DNA of 64,000 nt from Luzula sylvatica (taxonomy: Eukaryota > Streptophyta > Magnoliopsida > Poales > Juncaceae): positions 10,116,001 to 10,180,000 of the forward strand of contig OX326958.1 of NCBI GenBank assembly GCA_946800325.1, in the 5' to 3' direction. The notes below the pieces were generated by a model. The model was not told the origin of the DNA, ran no database searches, and saw only the letters and a program-made list of their open reading frames with translations. Positions 34,300 through 46,112 of this stretch are shown here, piece by piece. Every line of letters starts with the position of its first letter. Within the stretch, counting starts at the first letter, position 1. Made by a program: the position numbers and the translations under genes.

Positions 34300-35958
34300 T
34301 CAAAGCTAATTTAATTTTTGATTAGCCTCCAATATCCTATAATTAACAATAATTATGATAGAGATATTAAACAATGATTTCTTTTTCCCTTTTCAGTCTC
34401 TTCCTCTATTCTCTCTCTCTCTCTCTCTCTGTGCCAATATGTACATAGCAAGAATGGTGATCTTATTTTACAACCCATTTATTGTACAATTTTCAGTCAT
34501 TTAGTTTAGATGAATTTATCTTGGACAGCATAATTGGCGTGAATGGCACACTAAAGCATGAACTTATGACATGATTTGATCTTTTTCCCATTTCAAATTC
34601 AAATTATGTGCAATATATTTTATATTTTCTAGTTACGTGGCGCGTACTTATTAACAAAACAATTATCTAAAAAAAACATATTCAACATGGAATTATGTTG
34701 TATAAAATGAATTAATTAATCACTTAAGCTAATCAGAAATTAATTGCGAACTTAGAACAAATACCACACTTATATTTGCATCAAGATATTACAATTCAGA
34801 TTAAATGTATCTGAGCCGTTCGTTACTTGAACATATTATGGTAGATGTATCTGAGCCGTTCGTTACTTGCCTAGACTTGGTGTTCGCACACCATTTCATT
34901 CTTGGTGCATGGTCCATCATTATAATAAAAAAGTATATGTTCCTGAGAAAAGCGAAAATATCATATACACATCAATGAATAAATTATATTAAATGATAAA
35001 ATTAAAAAAAAATTGAGCTCAATAATTTAATTTTTGTGTGGATTCGATAATATTTCGACATATCATACGCACAACAATAGGAAGTATCAATAATACTTGT
35101 ACGAATTTTAAAGTTTATTAATATATTCCAAAAATAAGATAAAAATGTAGCGTAACATATATGGACTATATGCTTATAACTAACAAATTTTCCCATAATT
35201 ATATATGCGCTTTGTTTGGATTATTCTATTGAATTAAGACTGTTAATTTTCTTAATTTTCCTCATATGAAAAATAAAAACACTTTTATATTTATAAATAA
35301 AAACATTTTATTCAGTAACGGGAAAAAATATTAATTATTATATTGTGAACAACTATTATAATGAATTCATTCGATTGAAGTAACGGGAAAAAATATTCTC
35401 AGGACTTGAATATGCTTAGTGATATACGGAAATATAAATAAAAAACAAAACAAAATTCGCACAATTTTTTTTAATTCAATTTGCACGAAAACTAAATATA
35501 TGTCAAAAACAAAGTAAATAAAAATAAATAAATAGTCCTTCTAAAACAAAGTAAAACACAATCAATGAATGAAATTAATCCTAATATTTTTTCCACAATT
35601 AAACACACATTAAATATTACAAGATCACTAGCTCAATCTTGCTGGGACTGCATTTGAAAATGGACCTGACCATCACGGTTTTGACGTTTCTTGGGCTACA
35701 ACGCTCGATACTAGCCGAGCAACCAAATGTCCTTGAAGGTCTTCGATCCGAGGTATTGTCAAAAGAGGTTTGCGCTCTTTGTTTACCTACCGCAGAGCCG
35801 TAAGAGGCAACATAGCCACAATATAAAAACCATTTAGCACCCAAACTAGGTGTAGTATGAACGAAATTGGATGAGAACAATAGCACAAGAGATTTATTCA
35901 AATCTTGATTATCCTCCAATGTCCTACAATTTACAATATTAATAAAAATTACAAACAT

Positions 35959-36019
<61 letters not shown>

Positions 36020-36500
36020 GTATGTATGTATGAAGAATGAGGATTTTAAAGCCAATTTCTGCATAATTCAGTCATTTAGTTTAGATGAATTTTCTCTGGC
36101 CAACAAAATTGTTGTGAAAGCTTGCATGTACTCGTGTGTGACATGATTTGATTCTCATTTGAACTTCTAATTATGTGCAATATATAGACTACAAATTCTA
36201 GTTAAGTGGCGCCTACTTATAAACAAAACAAATATCACAAGCAACATATTTAACAAGGTGAAATTATGTTGCATAAAATGAATTACTAATCAGCTACTTG
36301 AGCTAATGAGAAATTAATAAGAATTAGGAACAGACTTAATTTTAATTTCGAACTTAAAATTATCCATATTGAGTTAGATAGTTATATTTAAAAAAATAAT
36401 AATAACTAAACATTAGACATTATATTTTTTAGAAATATACATCACATTTGGAGAGTTAAAGTGATATATATATATAAAATTGATTGCAAGGAAAAACAAA
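34300..36500. repeat. Further copy of the left-end repeat unit
   Basis: In order it matches 850-1180, 1640-2039, then 2797-3660 of the left region, including the 'gcgctttgtttggattatt' block and the minus-strand exon-like end. It lacks the inserted element: the site at 35151-35156 reads straight through. It is clearly more diverged than the two tandem copies are from each other, so it is an older duplicate. CT tracts are at 34407-34429 and 35960-36017. Confidence 0.8.
35617..35958 (-). pseudogene. Exon-like 3' coding end (36-kb copy)
   Basis: The longest version of this frame: 113 codons on the minus strand ending with CSPSKIELVIL and containing DRRPSRTFGCSASIE. Compared with 470-673 it has an internal deletion that removes part of the SERSPISN segment but keeps the frame. 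The N-terminal part has no recognisable domain and may be intron. Not recognised. Confidence 0.3.
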
Positions 36501-36825
36501 TATATTTCAATTTATAGCGGAAATTGTTTTGATTAATAAAAATGTGAAAAAATATAGTTTGATAATCTGAAGTGTTTAATTATAATTTTTGACGAGTTCT
36601 TCTCTCGTCCATTTCAAAATTATTTATTTTTAGTTGGATAAAACCTTTTTGACATAAATAAATCTCAGAGAGACTACTAAAATTGATCCTATTGATCCTA
36701 TTAATACATTTTACAACTCATTATTTACATTAATAGCTTGCCACGTCATCATTGTACAAGATTGCAACACAATCAAATTTCAAAAAATACCCAATGAATC
36801 CATATCCTATTTTTTTTTTTTTTGT

Positions 36826-37000
36826 TACAAGTCCGTTAGAACGCACACACTATCTCTTTCTCACACACACACACACACACACTAGAGACTAAATGATATC
36901 CTAATAAAAAATTTCTTCATAGTTCAGGTGCACGCATAACTCGAATCCTGCACCTCTGAGAAGTGAGCTATGTACTATCCGCTTGAACTATCAAAGCGGT
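36826..37000 (-). mobile_element. SINE-like element, minus strand
   Basis: On the minus strand an A-box TAGTTCAAGCGG (36979-36990) is followed by a B-box-like GGATTCGAGTT (36938-36948), the tRNA-type arrangement. A (CA)n tract lies at 36863-36883. It is absent from the paralogue near 9290. No clean target duplication could be assigned because the flanks are A/T runs. Confidence 0.5.
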
Positions 37001-37095
37001 GAAACCCTTAGTCTAGTTGGTTGAGTGTGAAACACAAAAAAACATATGTTGTGAGAGGTTGTGGGTTTGATTCTCAGTTGCATAAAAAAAATTAT
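37001..37095 (+). mobile_element. SINE-like element, plus strand
   Basis: A-box TAGTCTAGTTGG (37009-37020) and B-box-like GGGTTTGATTCTC (37073-37085). The segment 'tgagtgtgaaacacaa...catatgttgtgagaggttgtgg' is shared with the units at 51662-52185. It stands back to back with the minus-strand element at 36826-37000. Confidence 0.55.
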
Positions 37096-37600
37096 GTATC
37101 AATAACAAAAGTGATCGTTTGTCGGATACCATTCAAAATTATCAAAAAAAAAAAAAAAAAATTCAGAAAAATAACTTATCCTATACCCATCCCTCGAAAA
37201 CATCTCTTCTTCACCAAACTTTACATGGTCGCTCGCACAAATCTTTTCATGGATCGCAGATCGCGTTGTTTACCGCATCTCCGCTTCTCAAGGGCCGTTT
37301 GGCAAGTGGAATAGAAAACAATTCGTTAATTACTAATTTGGATGTCTAAATAATGATATATTGGTAATTATAATTCTTAGTTTAGTTGTTTACAAAATTT
37401 TGCAATATGAAATTTTTTATTAATATAATATTAGCAACTATAAACTAATTATATAGCAATCATAAAATAATTCCATCATAGTTATTATATCCATATTATT
37501 ATTATTATAAGGTTACATATATTATTGTAATATTATTTAATGTGTTGTTATAAAATAATTTTATAATATTGTTATAATTATATAATAATATTTTTATTAA

Positions 37601-37645
<45 letters not shown>

Positions 37646-40280
37646 AACTATAATATTTTGTAGTAATTACTAATTATATTATAATTATCCACATAATATT
37701 GTTATGATAATATAATATTATTAAATGCATTATTATATTATTTTAATATATTGTATTTTAATCATATAATACTATTGTATTAGTTATACATACATAATTT
37801 AATTATTGTGTAAAATGATTGTGATATACAATTATAACAACATAAAATATTGTATTAACTATAACATAATAATTACTTCATTATACTCTTTTACCCCACT
37901 TTAATATAGTAGTAATATTTTATTAATATAATAATATAAACTATATTATATGAATTATAATATAAATTTTAAATTATGTAATTACTAATAATATATACCA
38001 TTATCTGATCTATGTAAAGGCAACAATTATTATTATTATTATTATTATTGTTATTATTATTATTATTGTTATATAAGTAGTTCTAAAATATAATTAATAT
38101 ATAATAATTATTATGATATTTCTACAAATGAATAAATTACATTATTTGCTTAAGTGTGATTGCACAAATATCATTATTATTCTGATGTTCTTTTAACACA
38201 GTAAAGGTCCCAAACCAATTTACCATCTTTTAAATCGTTACCAGTTTCTCATATTCGACCAACTTAAAGGAAAAAAAAACTTCTGCCAATTTTACAAACA
38301 ATTATTTTGTCGAACTATCTAATTTCACTTATGGAAGAATTGCCAAACAAAAATTAAGAATTTGTAGGTATTCAATTAACACATTATGGCGCAAGCTCTT
38401 TGTATCTTGAGGTAAGTAGTTATTTTGGCATTTTGCCAAAGAAACTCATTTCTCGTGACAATCATCATATTATTTTTATCATCTTTTAGCTATGCTAAGT
38501 TTATGGTTAAAAATTAAGTTTGTCGAGACAAAAGAAACACGATAATAATGATAACCGATCACATATATTCTTGTCTTGTTGTCTTCATATAAATTGATAC
38601 GTGCTCGATTTCTAAAAAATTTATGTTTCACTTTCAATTATACCGAGCATTTGGGCATAAAATGTTGGAGGAAAGCAAACCCACTTACGATGGTGGATCC
38701 AAGAGGGGCGAGGAGGATCTTTTGGACAAATAAAAATACTAATTATTTTTAATTGCGTTAGTTAACCCACACGATTCAAGCTGATTGTTGGCAATTCATT
38801 TACTCCTATGGACTAAAATCACATCGTTGTATATTATAATAAATAGTATTTCTTAAGGTAAATTTTCTCTGGCCAACAAAATTGTTGTGAAAGCTTGCAT
38901 GTGACATGATTTGATTCTCATTTGAACTTCAAATTATGTGCAATATATACAAATACAAATTCTAGTTAAGTGGCACCTTATTATAACCAAAACAAATATC
39001 ACAAAAACATATTTAACAAGGAGAAATTATGTTGCATAAAATGAATTACTAATCAGCTACTTGAGCTAATGAGAAATTAATAAGAACTAGGAACCGACTT
39101 AATTTTAATTTCGAATCTAAATTATTCATATTAAATTAGATAATTATATTTAAAAAAATAAATAATGACCAAAAATTAGACATTATGTTTTCTTAGAAAT
39201 ATCCATCACATTTGGAGAGTTAAAGTGATATAGATAAAATTGATTGCAAGGGAAAACAAATATTTTTGAGTTTATAGCAGAAATTGTTTTGATTAATTAA
39301 ATTGTGTAAAAAATATAGTTTGATAATATGTAGTGTTTAATTATAATTTTTACTTTTGAAGTTTCTTTTTAATTTCATCGACAATAAAAAAAATTTCAAA
39401 CTATAGCACAAATGAATTTTAGTAATAATAGAAATTTTATAGCTCGATATTTTTTAGAATTTACTTATAATTTTAACTATTTTAGTTTCTATTAATTTTA
39501 ATGTCCTTTGTATTAATTTTCTTCGCTAAAAGAAATTCAAATTTAATATAAAATGATTGGATTAATAAGATTGTGAATAAGTATAGTTCGGTATTTTTTT
39601 AAGTTTTACTTATAATTTTGACTATTTTAGTTTATATTTATTTTCTCAGGACAATAAAAAAATTTATTTCTCAAATTATAAATAGAAAAAATGATTTTGA
39701 TTAATAAGATGGAACAAATAGAATTTGATAATTTTTAAAGTTCAATTCTAATTTTGACTTTTTAGTTCTGTTTATTTTCTTGGACAATAAAAAAATAGTT
39801 TTCAAATTATAACGCAAATTATTTTGATTAATAAGATTTTGAAAAAAATATATATATTGTGTATATGTTGGAGTAATCAATTAATAAACTCTTTGTTGAA
39901 TATAACACATTAACCAAATGTTCAAATATGTGTTTGTTAGAGTAGTCAATTATTCCAGTTTCAAAACATTGGAACCATTCAAAAATAAAATGATGTTATG
40001 ACTAGGTTTCGAGCCCATGTTTGCACCACAACATGCATGATCTATTAACACTATCCATTAATTCTATATGTTTAAGGCTGTACTTTTATCTTATTTATAT
40101 TTGAACAACACGTATCTTATTGTTGTTAACTTCATTTCTGCAAAAAATAAATTGATACTGACCCGGATCCAACCCTTGATCTTTTCTGATTTATTGCTAC
40201 TTATAGTTCCGATGTATGAGAGTCATCTCAAAAATTCTCAAGAATTACTGTGAATTTCATTAAACTTTAACGATGATCAA

Positions 40281-40470
40281 GAGGTAATTTCATGTATGTT
40301 CCTTCAAAAAATGAAAATATCAAATGTCTCCTTCTAAAATTATTAATATCAAATTTGTCCTTTAAACACTTAAAAGTTATCAAATTTGTCCTTCCAAAAA
40401 TTAAATTTATCAAATTTATCCTTCTAAAATTAATGTAGTATCAAATATATCCAAATCGTTAACTCTCCAT
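40281..40470. mobile_element. Solitary Mutator-like left terminal repeat
   Basis: Begins gaggtaatttcatgtatgtt and continues with 'aaaatatcaaatgtctcctt' and 'atcaaatttgtccttccaa' phrases, matching the terminal repeats of the elements at 21972 and 49179. The LTR retrotransposon at 40897 lies just inside it. No right end is found in the window after 46631, so the host element may be truncated. Confidence 0.5.
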
Positions 40471-40896
40471 TCAATTTAACTTCATTCAAAAAATTTAATC
40501 GGGTTAAATTACTTAATATAAATTGTATATGACCAAAATACCCTTTTATCTAAATTCCATCTCTCCCAACCAATATCTCATTGCCTATCACCCTGAGACC
40601 CCTCCGATAATCAACACGTGTACATGTACCAATGAAAACTGGTATTTCTCTTAATCAAGTGTGACTAATCCGGTACCTCTCATCTCATTTATTCCAAAAT
40701 TAAACATTGATAGAAGTCAGGTACAATACATTCTCACTTACTGCTACCTTTCTCCCCAAGTTCTCTGCATCATTTCTCTTTCAATTAGAACCATTAACCC
40801 GTTATCATTTTAGCTTTTTCACATATACCCACAAAATATCAAAATCTGTCTAATCTTATTCTCACGCTATTTAACTCTACTCACAAATCTATTCTT

Positions 40897-41414
40897 TGTC
40901 ACCAACCCGATTGATTTATAGAGAGAAATCAACCAATTTTGGTGAAAGATTACAACTTTAATCAATATGATAAGGAGAAAAGAATAAGATCGAAAAAGAA
41001 GAGAAAGAGATAGATTATTGAAAGAGAAGAGTTCTACAAATTCAGCATACCTAAAATTATTACAGTCCAGCACTTAAATAACATCTAAAAAGTTACTAAC
41101 TGTAAAATAACTGAATTAACGAAAGGTAAATAACGGTAACAAAAATCACTGGAGAGCTCTTCAGAGGACGACTCTTCTCTCCAGTAACTACCTGCATTGG
41201 CGACTCTCTTAGTCACAAACTGGGCCTTCGGATGACCCAGTATCTTCTCTTTGGGCCCTTTTACTCCATCCCACTCTCATCCTCTTAGATCCATAACCCA
41301 TCTTCTTAACGGGTTTCCTGATATGGAAACGGATAGCTAACCCGCTATCATTGCCTCTTTTCTTTCTAACGGTAACTAACTGAATTTTGTTCAGTTTCAG
41401 TGGTTCGTTTGACA
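40897..41414 (-). repeat. 3' LTR of the chromovirus
   Basis: 518 bp, plus-strand ends tgtcaccaac...tttgaca. The last 68 codons and the stop of the polyprotein (TAG-type end at 41209) lie inside this LTR. Confidence 0.97.
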
Positions 41415-44400
41415 TTACCCTCCTCTCAAACTCATCCTTGTCCTCAAGGATGAATTTTGGAAATCTTCTTTCCATTTCATCGTACCACTCCCACGAAGCC
41501 TCAAGCTCACTGAGATTTGACCATTGTACCAGTAACTGAGTTACTGCCTCGTTACCCCTTTTTGCTGGTCTCCTCTCTAAGATTGCCACTGGTTCCACTT
41601 GTACCCATCCTTCTGGGCCAACCAGTGGTAACCTAGGATCAGGATTTGTATCACTTCCCATTTTCTTTTTTAATTGAGAGACATGGAAGGTGTGATGTAT
41701 TTGCGATCCCTCGGGTAAATTCAATCTATAAGCCACTCTCCCAATTTTCTCTATGATTTCGAATGGACCATAGTACTTAGGCCCTAATTTCTGATTCTTC
41801 CGATTAACCAGAGACAACTGTCTATATGGTTGTAACCTTAAGTATACCCAATCTCCAACTACAAATGATCTTTCAGACCTAGCTTTATCAGCAAACCTCT
41901 TCATTCGAGCCTGAGCTTTCTTGAGCTGATCCTTAATTTGCAATTGGACCCCTAATCTTTTAGTAATTAATGCTTCAACTGATTCCCACTTACTCTCAAG
42001 AGTTGGTAATGATGGAATTATGGAGGGTTGATATCCATATAAAGCTTCAAATGGAGATAACTTGAGAGCTGAGTGATAGGATGAATTATACCAGTACTCA
42101 GCCATTGGTACCAATTTCACCCAATTTCTGGGATTATTAAACAATAAACACCTCAAATATCCTTCTACACACTGATTAACACGCTCGGTTTGTCCATCGG
42201 TCTGTGGATGGTATGAAGTGGACATTTGCAGTTTAACCCCTATTCTTTTAAATAACTGTTTCCAAAAATTACTGGTGAAAATTGGGTCCCTGTCAGACAC
42301 GATTGAACTGGGTAACCCATGCAATTTATATACTTGATCCAAGAATAAATTTGCCACATCATCAGCCTTGTAAGGGTGACTCATTGGAAAAAAGTGTGCA
42401 TATTTAGTGAACCTGTCCACTATCACCAATAGCACCTCCTTTCCTTCTGATCTCGGCAATCCAGTTATAAAATCCATGCCTAAACTATCCCAAGCTCTCT
42501 CAGGAATAGGCATTGGTTCGAGCAGCCCTGGTGGTAGAACATGCTCACTTTTGTTTAACTGACATGAGTGGCAAGATTTGACCATCTCCATTACCGTCTC
42601 TTTGAGTTTGGGCCAGAAAAATATTTTCTTGATTTTTCTGTATGTGTTATCTATGCCAGCATGCCCCCCTAAGTTACTATCATGCAGTTCCTTGAAAATT
42701 TTAACCCTCCAGTTGTCTCCAGTACCAACACACAACCTCTCTTTATATCTAAGAATACCATTTTGCAAGGAAAACCCTGAATTTTCTATATTATCATTTT
42801 CCAATTTTTTAAGCACTGTAGCAACCCATGGATCATCCTGGTAGCTACTTTTTAATTCCTTAACCCATTCTGGTGTCAGTATCGATACAGAATTCACTTC
42901 GATATGCTCACTCTTTCTTGATAGTGCGTCTGCAACTTTATTTTCAGAACCCTTTTTATACTCGATTTTGTAATCAAAACCTAGTAATTTACACAGTCCT
43001 TTATGCTGGATGGAATGATTGAGTCTTTGCTCTAATAGATACTTTAAACTCATATGATCAGTTTTTATTATGAAGGGATTTCCTATTAAATAATGCCTCC
43101 ACTTTTGAACTGCTGAAATTAGGGCAAGAAGTTCCTTTTCATAAGTAGATAGAGCTTGATTCTTTAACCCTAAACTTTTACTGAAATAAGCAATAGGTCT
43201 CTTGTTTTGCATAATCACGGCTCCAATGCCTTGATCACAAGCATCAGTCTCTAAAACAAATGGCAATGAAAAATCGGGCATAGCTAGAACTGGTGATCTA
43301 GTCATGGCTCCTTTCAGTTCTTCAAATGCTCGAGTGGCCTTATCTGTCCATTTAAATGAGTTCTTCCTTAGTAACTCCGTTAGATTCTTGCTTATGATCC
43401 CATAACCTTTGATAAACTTTCTATAGTATCCCGTTAAACCAAGGAAGCCCCTGAGTTCCTTGATATTTTTGGGAATCGGCCAATTTTGCATTGCTTCTAC
43501 TTTCTTAGGATCTGTCTTAACCCCCCCTTCTGCAATTATATGACCTAAATATTCTAGTTCTTTTAACCCAAATTCACATTTGTCTTTTCTGGCCAGCAGT
43601 TGATTCTTCCTGAGAGTATCCAGAACCACTCTCACATGTTCAATGTGATCATTCCAATTCTGACTATAAATCAGAATGTCATCAAAAAACACAATCACAA
43701 ACCTTCTCAAGTATGGTTTGAAAATCTCTTGCATTAAAGCTTGAAAGGTTGCGGGGGCGTTAGTGAGGCCAAAAGGCATCACTTTGAACTCATAATGACC
43801 TTCATGAGTTCGAAAAGCTGTTTTGTGAATATCACTCTCATCCATCCTTATTTGGTGATACCCACTTTTTAGATCCACCTTTGAATAGTATCTGGCACCA
43901 TGCAACTCATCCAGTAAATCATCAACTAATGGAATAGGGAATTTATTTTTTACCGTGATCGAATTCAACTTCCTGTAATCAATGCACAATCTCCACGATC
44001 CATCCTTCTTTTTTACAAGCAAAGCTGGAGATGCATAAGGACTTTGAGAAGGTTGTACAATAGCATTACTGAGTAGTTCTTTTACCATTTTTTCTAACTC
44101 CATTTTCTGGAAGTAAGAATACCGGTATGGTCTTAGATTCACCGGTTTAGACCCTGGTATGAGTGGAATTTGATGATCATGAGATCTTTGAGGGGGTAGT
44201 TGTTTAGGATCCTTGAATAAATCTTCAAATTCTGTCAAGAGCAAACTCATATCAGGTGATAACTCACTTCTTTTCTGCTTACTGGACCCTCCAGTGATTT
44301 CTTCTATTTGAGTAAAAAAAATCTCACTACCCTTCTTCAACTCAGTGATCATGTTTATAACTCCATTAAGATGCTTAAATTCTGTTTTTTCTTCTTGAAC

Positions 44401-45999
44401 TTGCAATTTAACCTCCTTTCCTTCCTTAGTGAAACTCACCCAGTTTTGATCCCAATCAGCACTCATTCTTCCTTGATTTGTAAGCCAATCCATTCCTAAA
44501 ATCATGTCGTAACCCTTGATGTCCAATAATCTCAGGTCGTGAGTAAATTCATGGTTTTGTATGGAATACATTAAGTCTTTACAAATCAAGTTGGTTGTCA
44601 TCTTATCTCCATTAGCAACCATCACATTCATGGGGGTTGTTTTGGTAATTTTGCAGTTAAGCCCTTCCAACATCACTGGATCGATAAAAGAACTAGTGGC
44701 TCCACTGTCGAGTAAGGCCCACATAGTCTTATTTCCCACCAATCCTTTGAATCTCATAGCTTTGAGTTTCGATGATCTCGCTTGAACTACTAACAACTGT
44801 GGATCTTCCTCACTTTGGATAATACACACTTCTTCTTGAAATTCCACTTCTTCTTCTTCTGGACACATCATATGTAGACCACCCTTGCTACATTGATGTC
44901 CAAAAGTATATTTGTCACCACACTTGAAACACAATCCATTTTGTTTTCTATGATTAAACAGGTCCTTGGAAATTTTAGGTTCCCATTTCTTATCAATTTC
45001 TTTCTCCTTGTGTGTGACAGTAAACTCTTTTTTGCTGTTGGATTGTACGAATCCTTTATTCTTCTTATTTTGACAATCATTAGCTAGTTCATACTCACAA
45101 GCTATGTCAAAAGCATCAAAGAGATTACGAGGCTTGAGTACCTTGACGAAATGCTTCAACTCATCCTTCAATCCTAATATAAAGGCTTTGATGAAAAATT
45201 CTTCCTTCATTTCTGGGTTTTCAGCCAACAACCTACCCTTTGTTATTTCGAATTTCTCAATAAAGTCCTCTACCTTGCCAGTCTGTTGGAGCTTTAAGAA
45301 TTCCTCAACGGGATCCTTAGTACTACTCCTCTTAAATCTCTCTAAGACTTCCTCCACTAGCTCATTCCATGTCAATTGGCCTCTATTCGTAATCTGGTAC
45401 TCGTACCAATCACTCACTCTTTTATCAAACTTGAGTACCGCTAACTTAGTCTTGTATTCGTTTGGTACCCCATACAAATCAAAGTAGCATTCGCATCTCC
45501 TCACCCAATCCTTTGGATCTTCTCCATTAAAGCTCGGAAATTCAGATTTTGGAAGGTGAGGCCTAAAATTATGATTTGGGTAACCTTGATTTCTCCTCTG
45601 ACCCCTGAGGTTATCCATCATAATTTCATCTTCTCTCTGTGAGTGTGGTATTTCATACTCCGGATCGTTAACCACTGGTGCTGATCCTAGGATTCCCTTA
45701 CCCTTTTCTTGGGATGTGGATCCAGGATCCATGAGTCTGGCCATCTGAGTTGCGATGATCTTTTCCATACTAGCTTCAAACTTTTCTAATCTATCATCTA
45801 ACTTCTTATCTACCCGATCTTCCAACCTTCGAGTGTGATCAGACATTTGTGCAAACACTTGATCTGCAAGTTTGGTTTCTACACCGAGAACTTGTCCCAA
45901 AGCCTCCGTGATTTTCTTATCCACACTTAGTTGGATTAGATCCATTCGTGCATTCAACTCTTCCATATTAATTTCGGAAGAGGTCCTTTTGGGCGGCAT
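41209..45999 (-). CDS. Ty3/gypsy gag-pol polyprotein with chromodomain (1596 aa)
   Basis: Domains in order: N-terminal coiled-coil-like region (about 10-90); retrotransposon gag (150-310); zinc knuckle, cysteines 357, 360 and 370 with His368; aspartic protease with DSGA at 431-434; reverse transcriptase about 640-815 with KVDLKSGYHQ (Asp709) and FFDD (Asp773/Asp774); RNase H with Asp919, Glu956, Asp981 and Asp1024; integrase zinc-binding HHCC (His1106, His1113, Cys1143, Cys1146); integrase core Asp1176, Asp1236 and Glu1272, the last two separated by 35 residues; chromodomain about 1466-1518. All catalytic residues are present and no stop or frameshift interrupts the frame. Gag and pol are fused in one frame, as in many plant chromoviruses. 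Start: the first ATG, 113 nt inside the 5' LTR. Residues 1529-1596 are encoded by the LTR and form a basic tail. The chromodomain probably directs integration to particular chromatin (family knowledge). Confidence 0.97.
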   Translation of the reverse strand: MPPKRTSSEINMEELNARMDLIQLSVDKKITEALGQVLGVETKLADQVFAQMSDHTRRLEDRVDKKLDDRLEKFEASMEKIIATQMARLMDPGSTSQEKGKGILGSAPVVNDPEYEIPHSQREDEIMMDNLRGQRRNQGYPNHNFRPHLPKSEFPSFNGEDPKDWVRRCECYFDLYGVPNEYKTKLAVLKFDKRVSDWYEYQITNRGQLTWNELVEEVLERFKRSSTKDPVEEFLKLQQTGKVEDFIEKFEITKGRLLAENPEMKEEFFIKAFILGLKDELKHFVKVLKPRNLFDAFDIACEYELANDCQNKKNKGFVQSNSKKEFTVTHKEKEIDKKWEPKISKDLFNHRKQNGLCFKCGDKYTFGHQCSKGGLHMMCPEEEEVEFQEEVCIIQSEEDPQLLVVQARSSKLKAMRFKGLVGNKTMWALLDSGATSSFIDPVMLEGLNCKITKTTPMNVMVANGDKMTTNLICKDLMYSIQNHEFTHDLRLLDIKGYDMILGMDWLTNQGRMSADWDQNWVSFTKEGKEVKLQVQEEKTEFKHLNGVINMITELKKGSEIFFTQIEEITGGSSKQKRSELSPDMSLLLTEFEDLFKDPKQLPPQRSHDHQIPLIPGSKPVNLRPYRYSYFQKMELEKMVKELLSNAIVQPSQSPYASPALLVKKKDGSWRLCIDYRKLNSITVKNKFPIPLVDDLLDELHGARYYSKVDLKSGYHQIRMDESDIHKTAFRTHEGHYEFKVMPFGLTNAPATFQALMQEIFKPYLRRFVIVFFDDILIYSQNWNDHIEHVRVVLDTLRKNQLLARKDKCEFGLKELEYLGHIIAEGGVKTDPKKVEAMQNWPIPKNIKELRGFLGLTGYYRKFIKGYGIISKNLTELLRKNSFKWTDKATRAFEELKGAMTRSPVLAMPDFSLPFVLETDACDQGIGAVIMQNKRPIAYFSKSLGLKNQALSTYEKELLALISAVQKWRHYLIGNPFIIKTDHMSLKYLLEQRLNHSIQHKGLCKLLGFDYKIEYKKGSENKVADALSRKSEHIEVNSVSILTPEWVKELKSSYQDDPWVATVLKKLENDNIENSGFSLQNGILRYKERLCVGTGDNWRVKIFKELHDSNLGGHAGIDNTYRKIKKIFFWPKLKETVMEMVKSCHSCQLNKSEHVLPPGLLEPMPIPERAWDSLGMDFITGLPRSEGKEVLLVIVDRFTKYAHFFPMSHPYKADDVANLFLDQVYKLHGLPSSIVSDRDPIFTSNFWKQLFKRIGVKLQMSTSYHPQTDGQTERVNQCVEGYLRCLLFNNPRNWVKLVPMAEYWYNSSYHSALKLSPFEALYGYQPSIIPSLPTLESKWESVEALITKRLGVQLQIKDQLKKAQARMKRFADKARSERSFVVGDWVYLRLQPYRQLSLVNRKNQKLGPKYYGPFEIIEKIGRVAYRLNLPEGSQIHHTFHVSQLKKKMGSDTNPDPRLPLVGPEGWVQVEPVAILERRPAKRGNEAVTQLLVQWSNLSELEASWEWYDEMERRFPKFILEDKDEFERRVMSNEPLKLNKIQLVTVRKKRGNDSGLAIRFHIRKPVKKMGYGSKRMRVGWSKRAQREDTGSSEGPVCD
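41415..41430 (-). promoter_or_regulatory. Polypurine tract
   Basis: On the minus strand tgagaggagggtaa ends at the LTR border. It would prime plus-strand DNA synthesis. Unusually it is also translated, reading Glu-Arg-Arg-Val just before the LTR-encoded Met1529. Confidence 0.85.
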
Positions 46000-46098
46000 A
46001 AGAGTTCACAGATCTAACCAGTGTTGAACAAGATGAAAAATTTCTACCAATTTGCTTGGAAGTAATTCATTCAAGCTCAATACTAGTAAGGATCGTTC

Positions 46099-46110
46099 GC
46101 TCTGATACCA
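46099..46110 (-). promoter_or_regulatory. Primer binding site, initiator-Met tRNA
   Basis: Reverse complement TGGTATCAGAGC, the standard plant initiator-methionine primer site, two bases inside the 5' LTR. Confidence 0.95.
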
Positions 46111-46112
46111 AT

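Larger units (their letters stand above)
36705..39920. repeat. Diverged segmental duplicate of 9208-13150
   Basis: Collinear with 9208-13150 but without the SINE at 10199 and the MITE at 10492, whose empty sites are read near 38100-38117 and 38167-38178. It carries its own insertion, the SINE-like pair at 36826-37090. Microsatellites at 37603-37641 and 38027-38070 correspond to the (TTA)n tract of the partner. No conserved coding frame. Confidence 0.85.

Noticed and set aside
42578..45487. Plus-strand open frames inside the retrotransposon
   Set aside because: Antisense shadows of the gag-pol frame, with no domain content.
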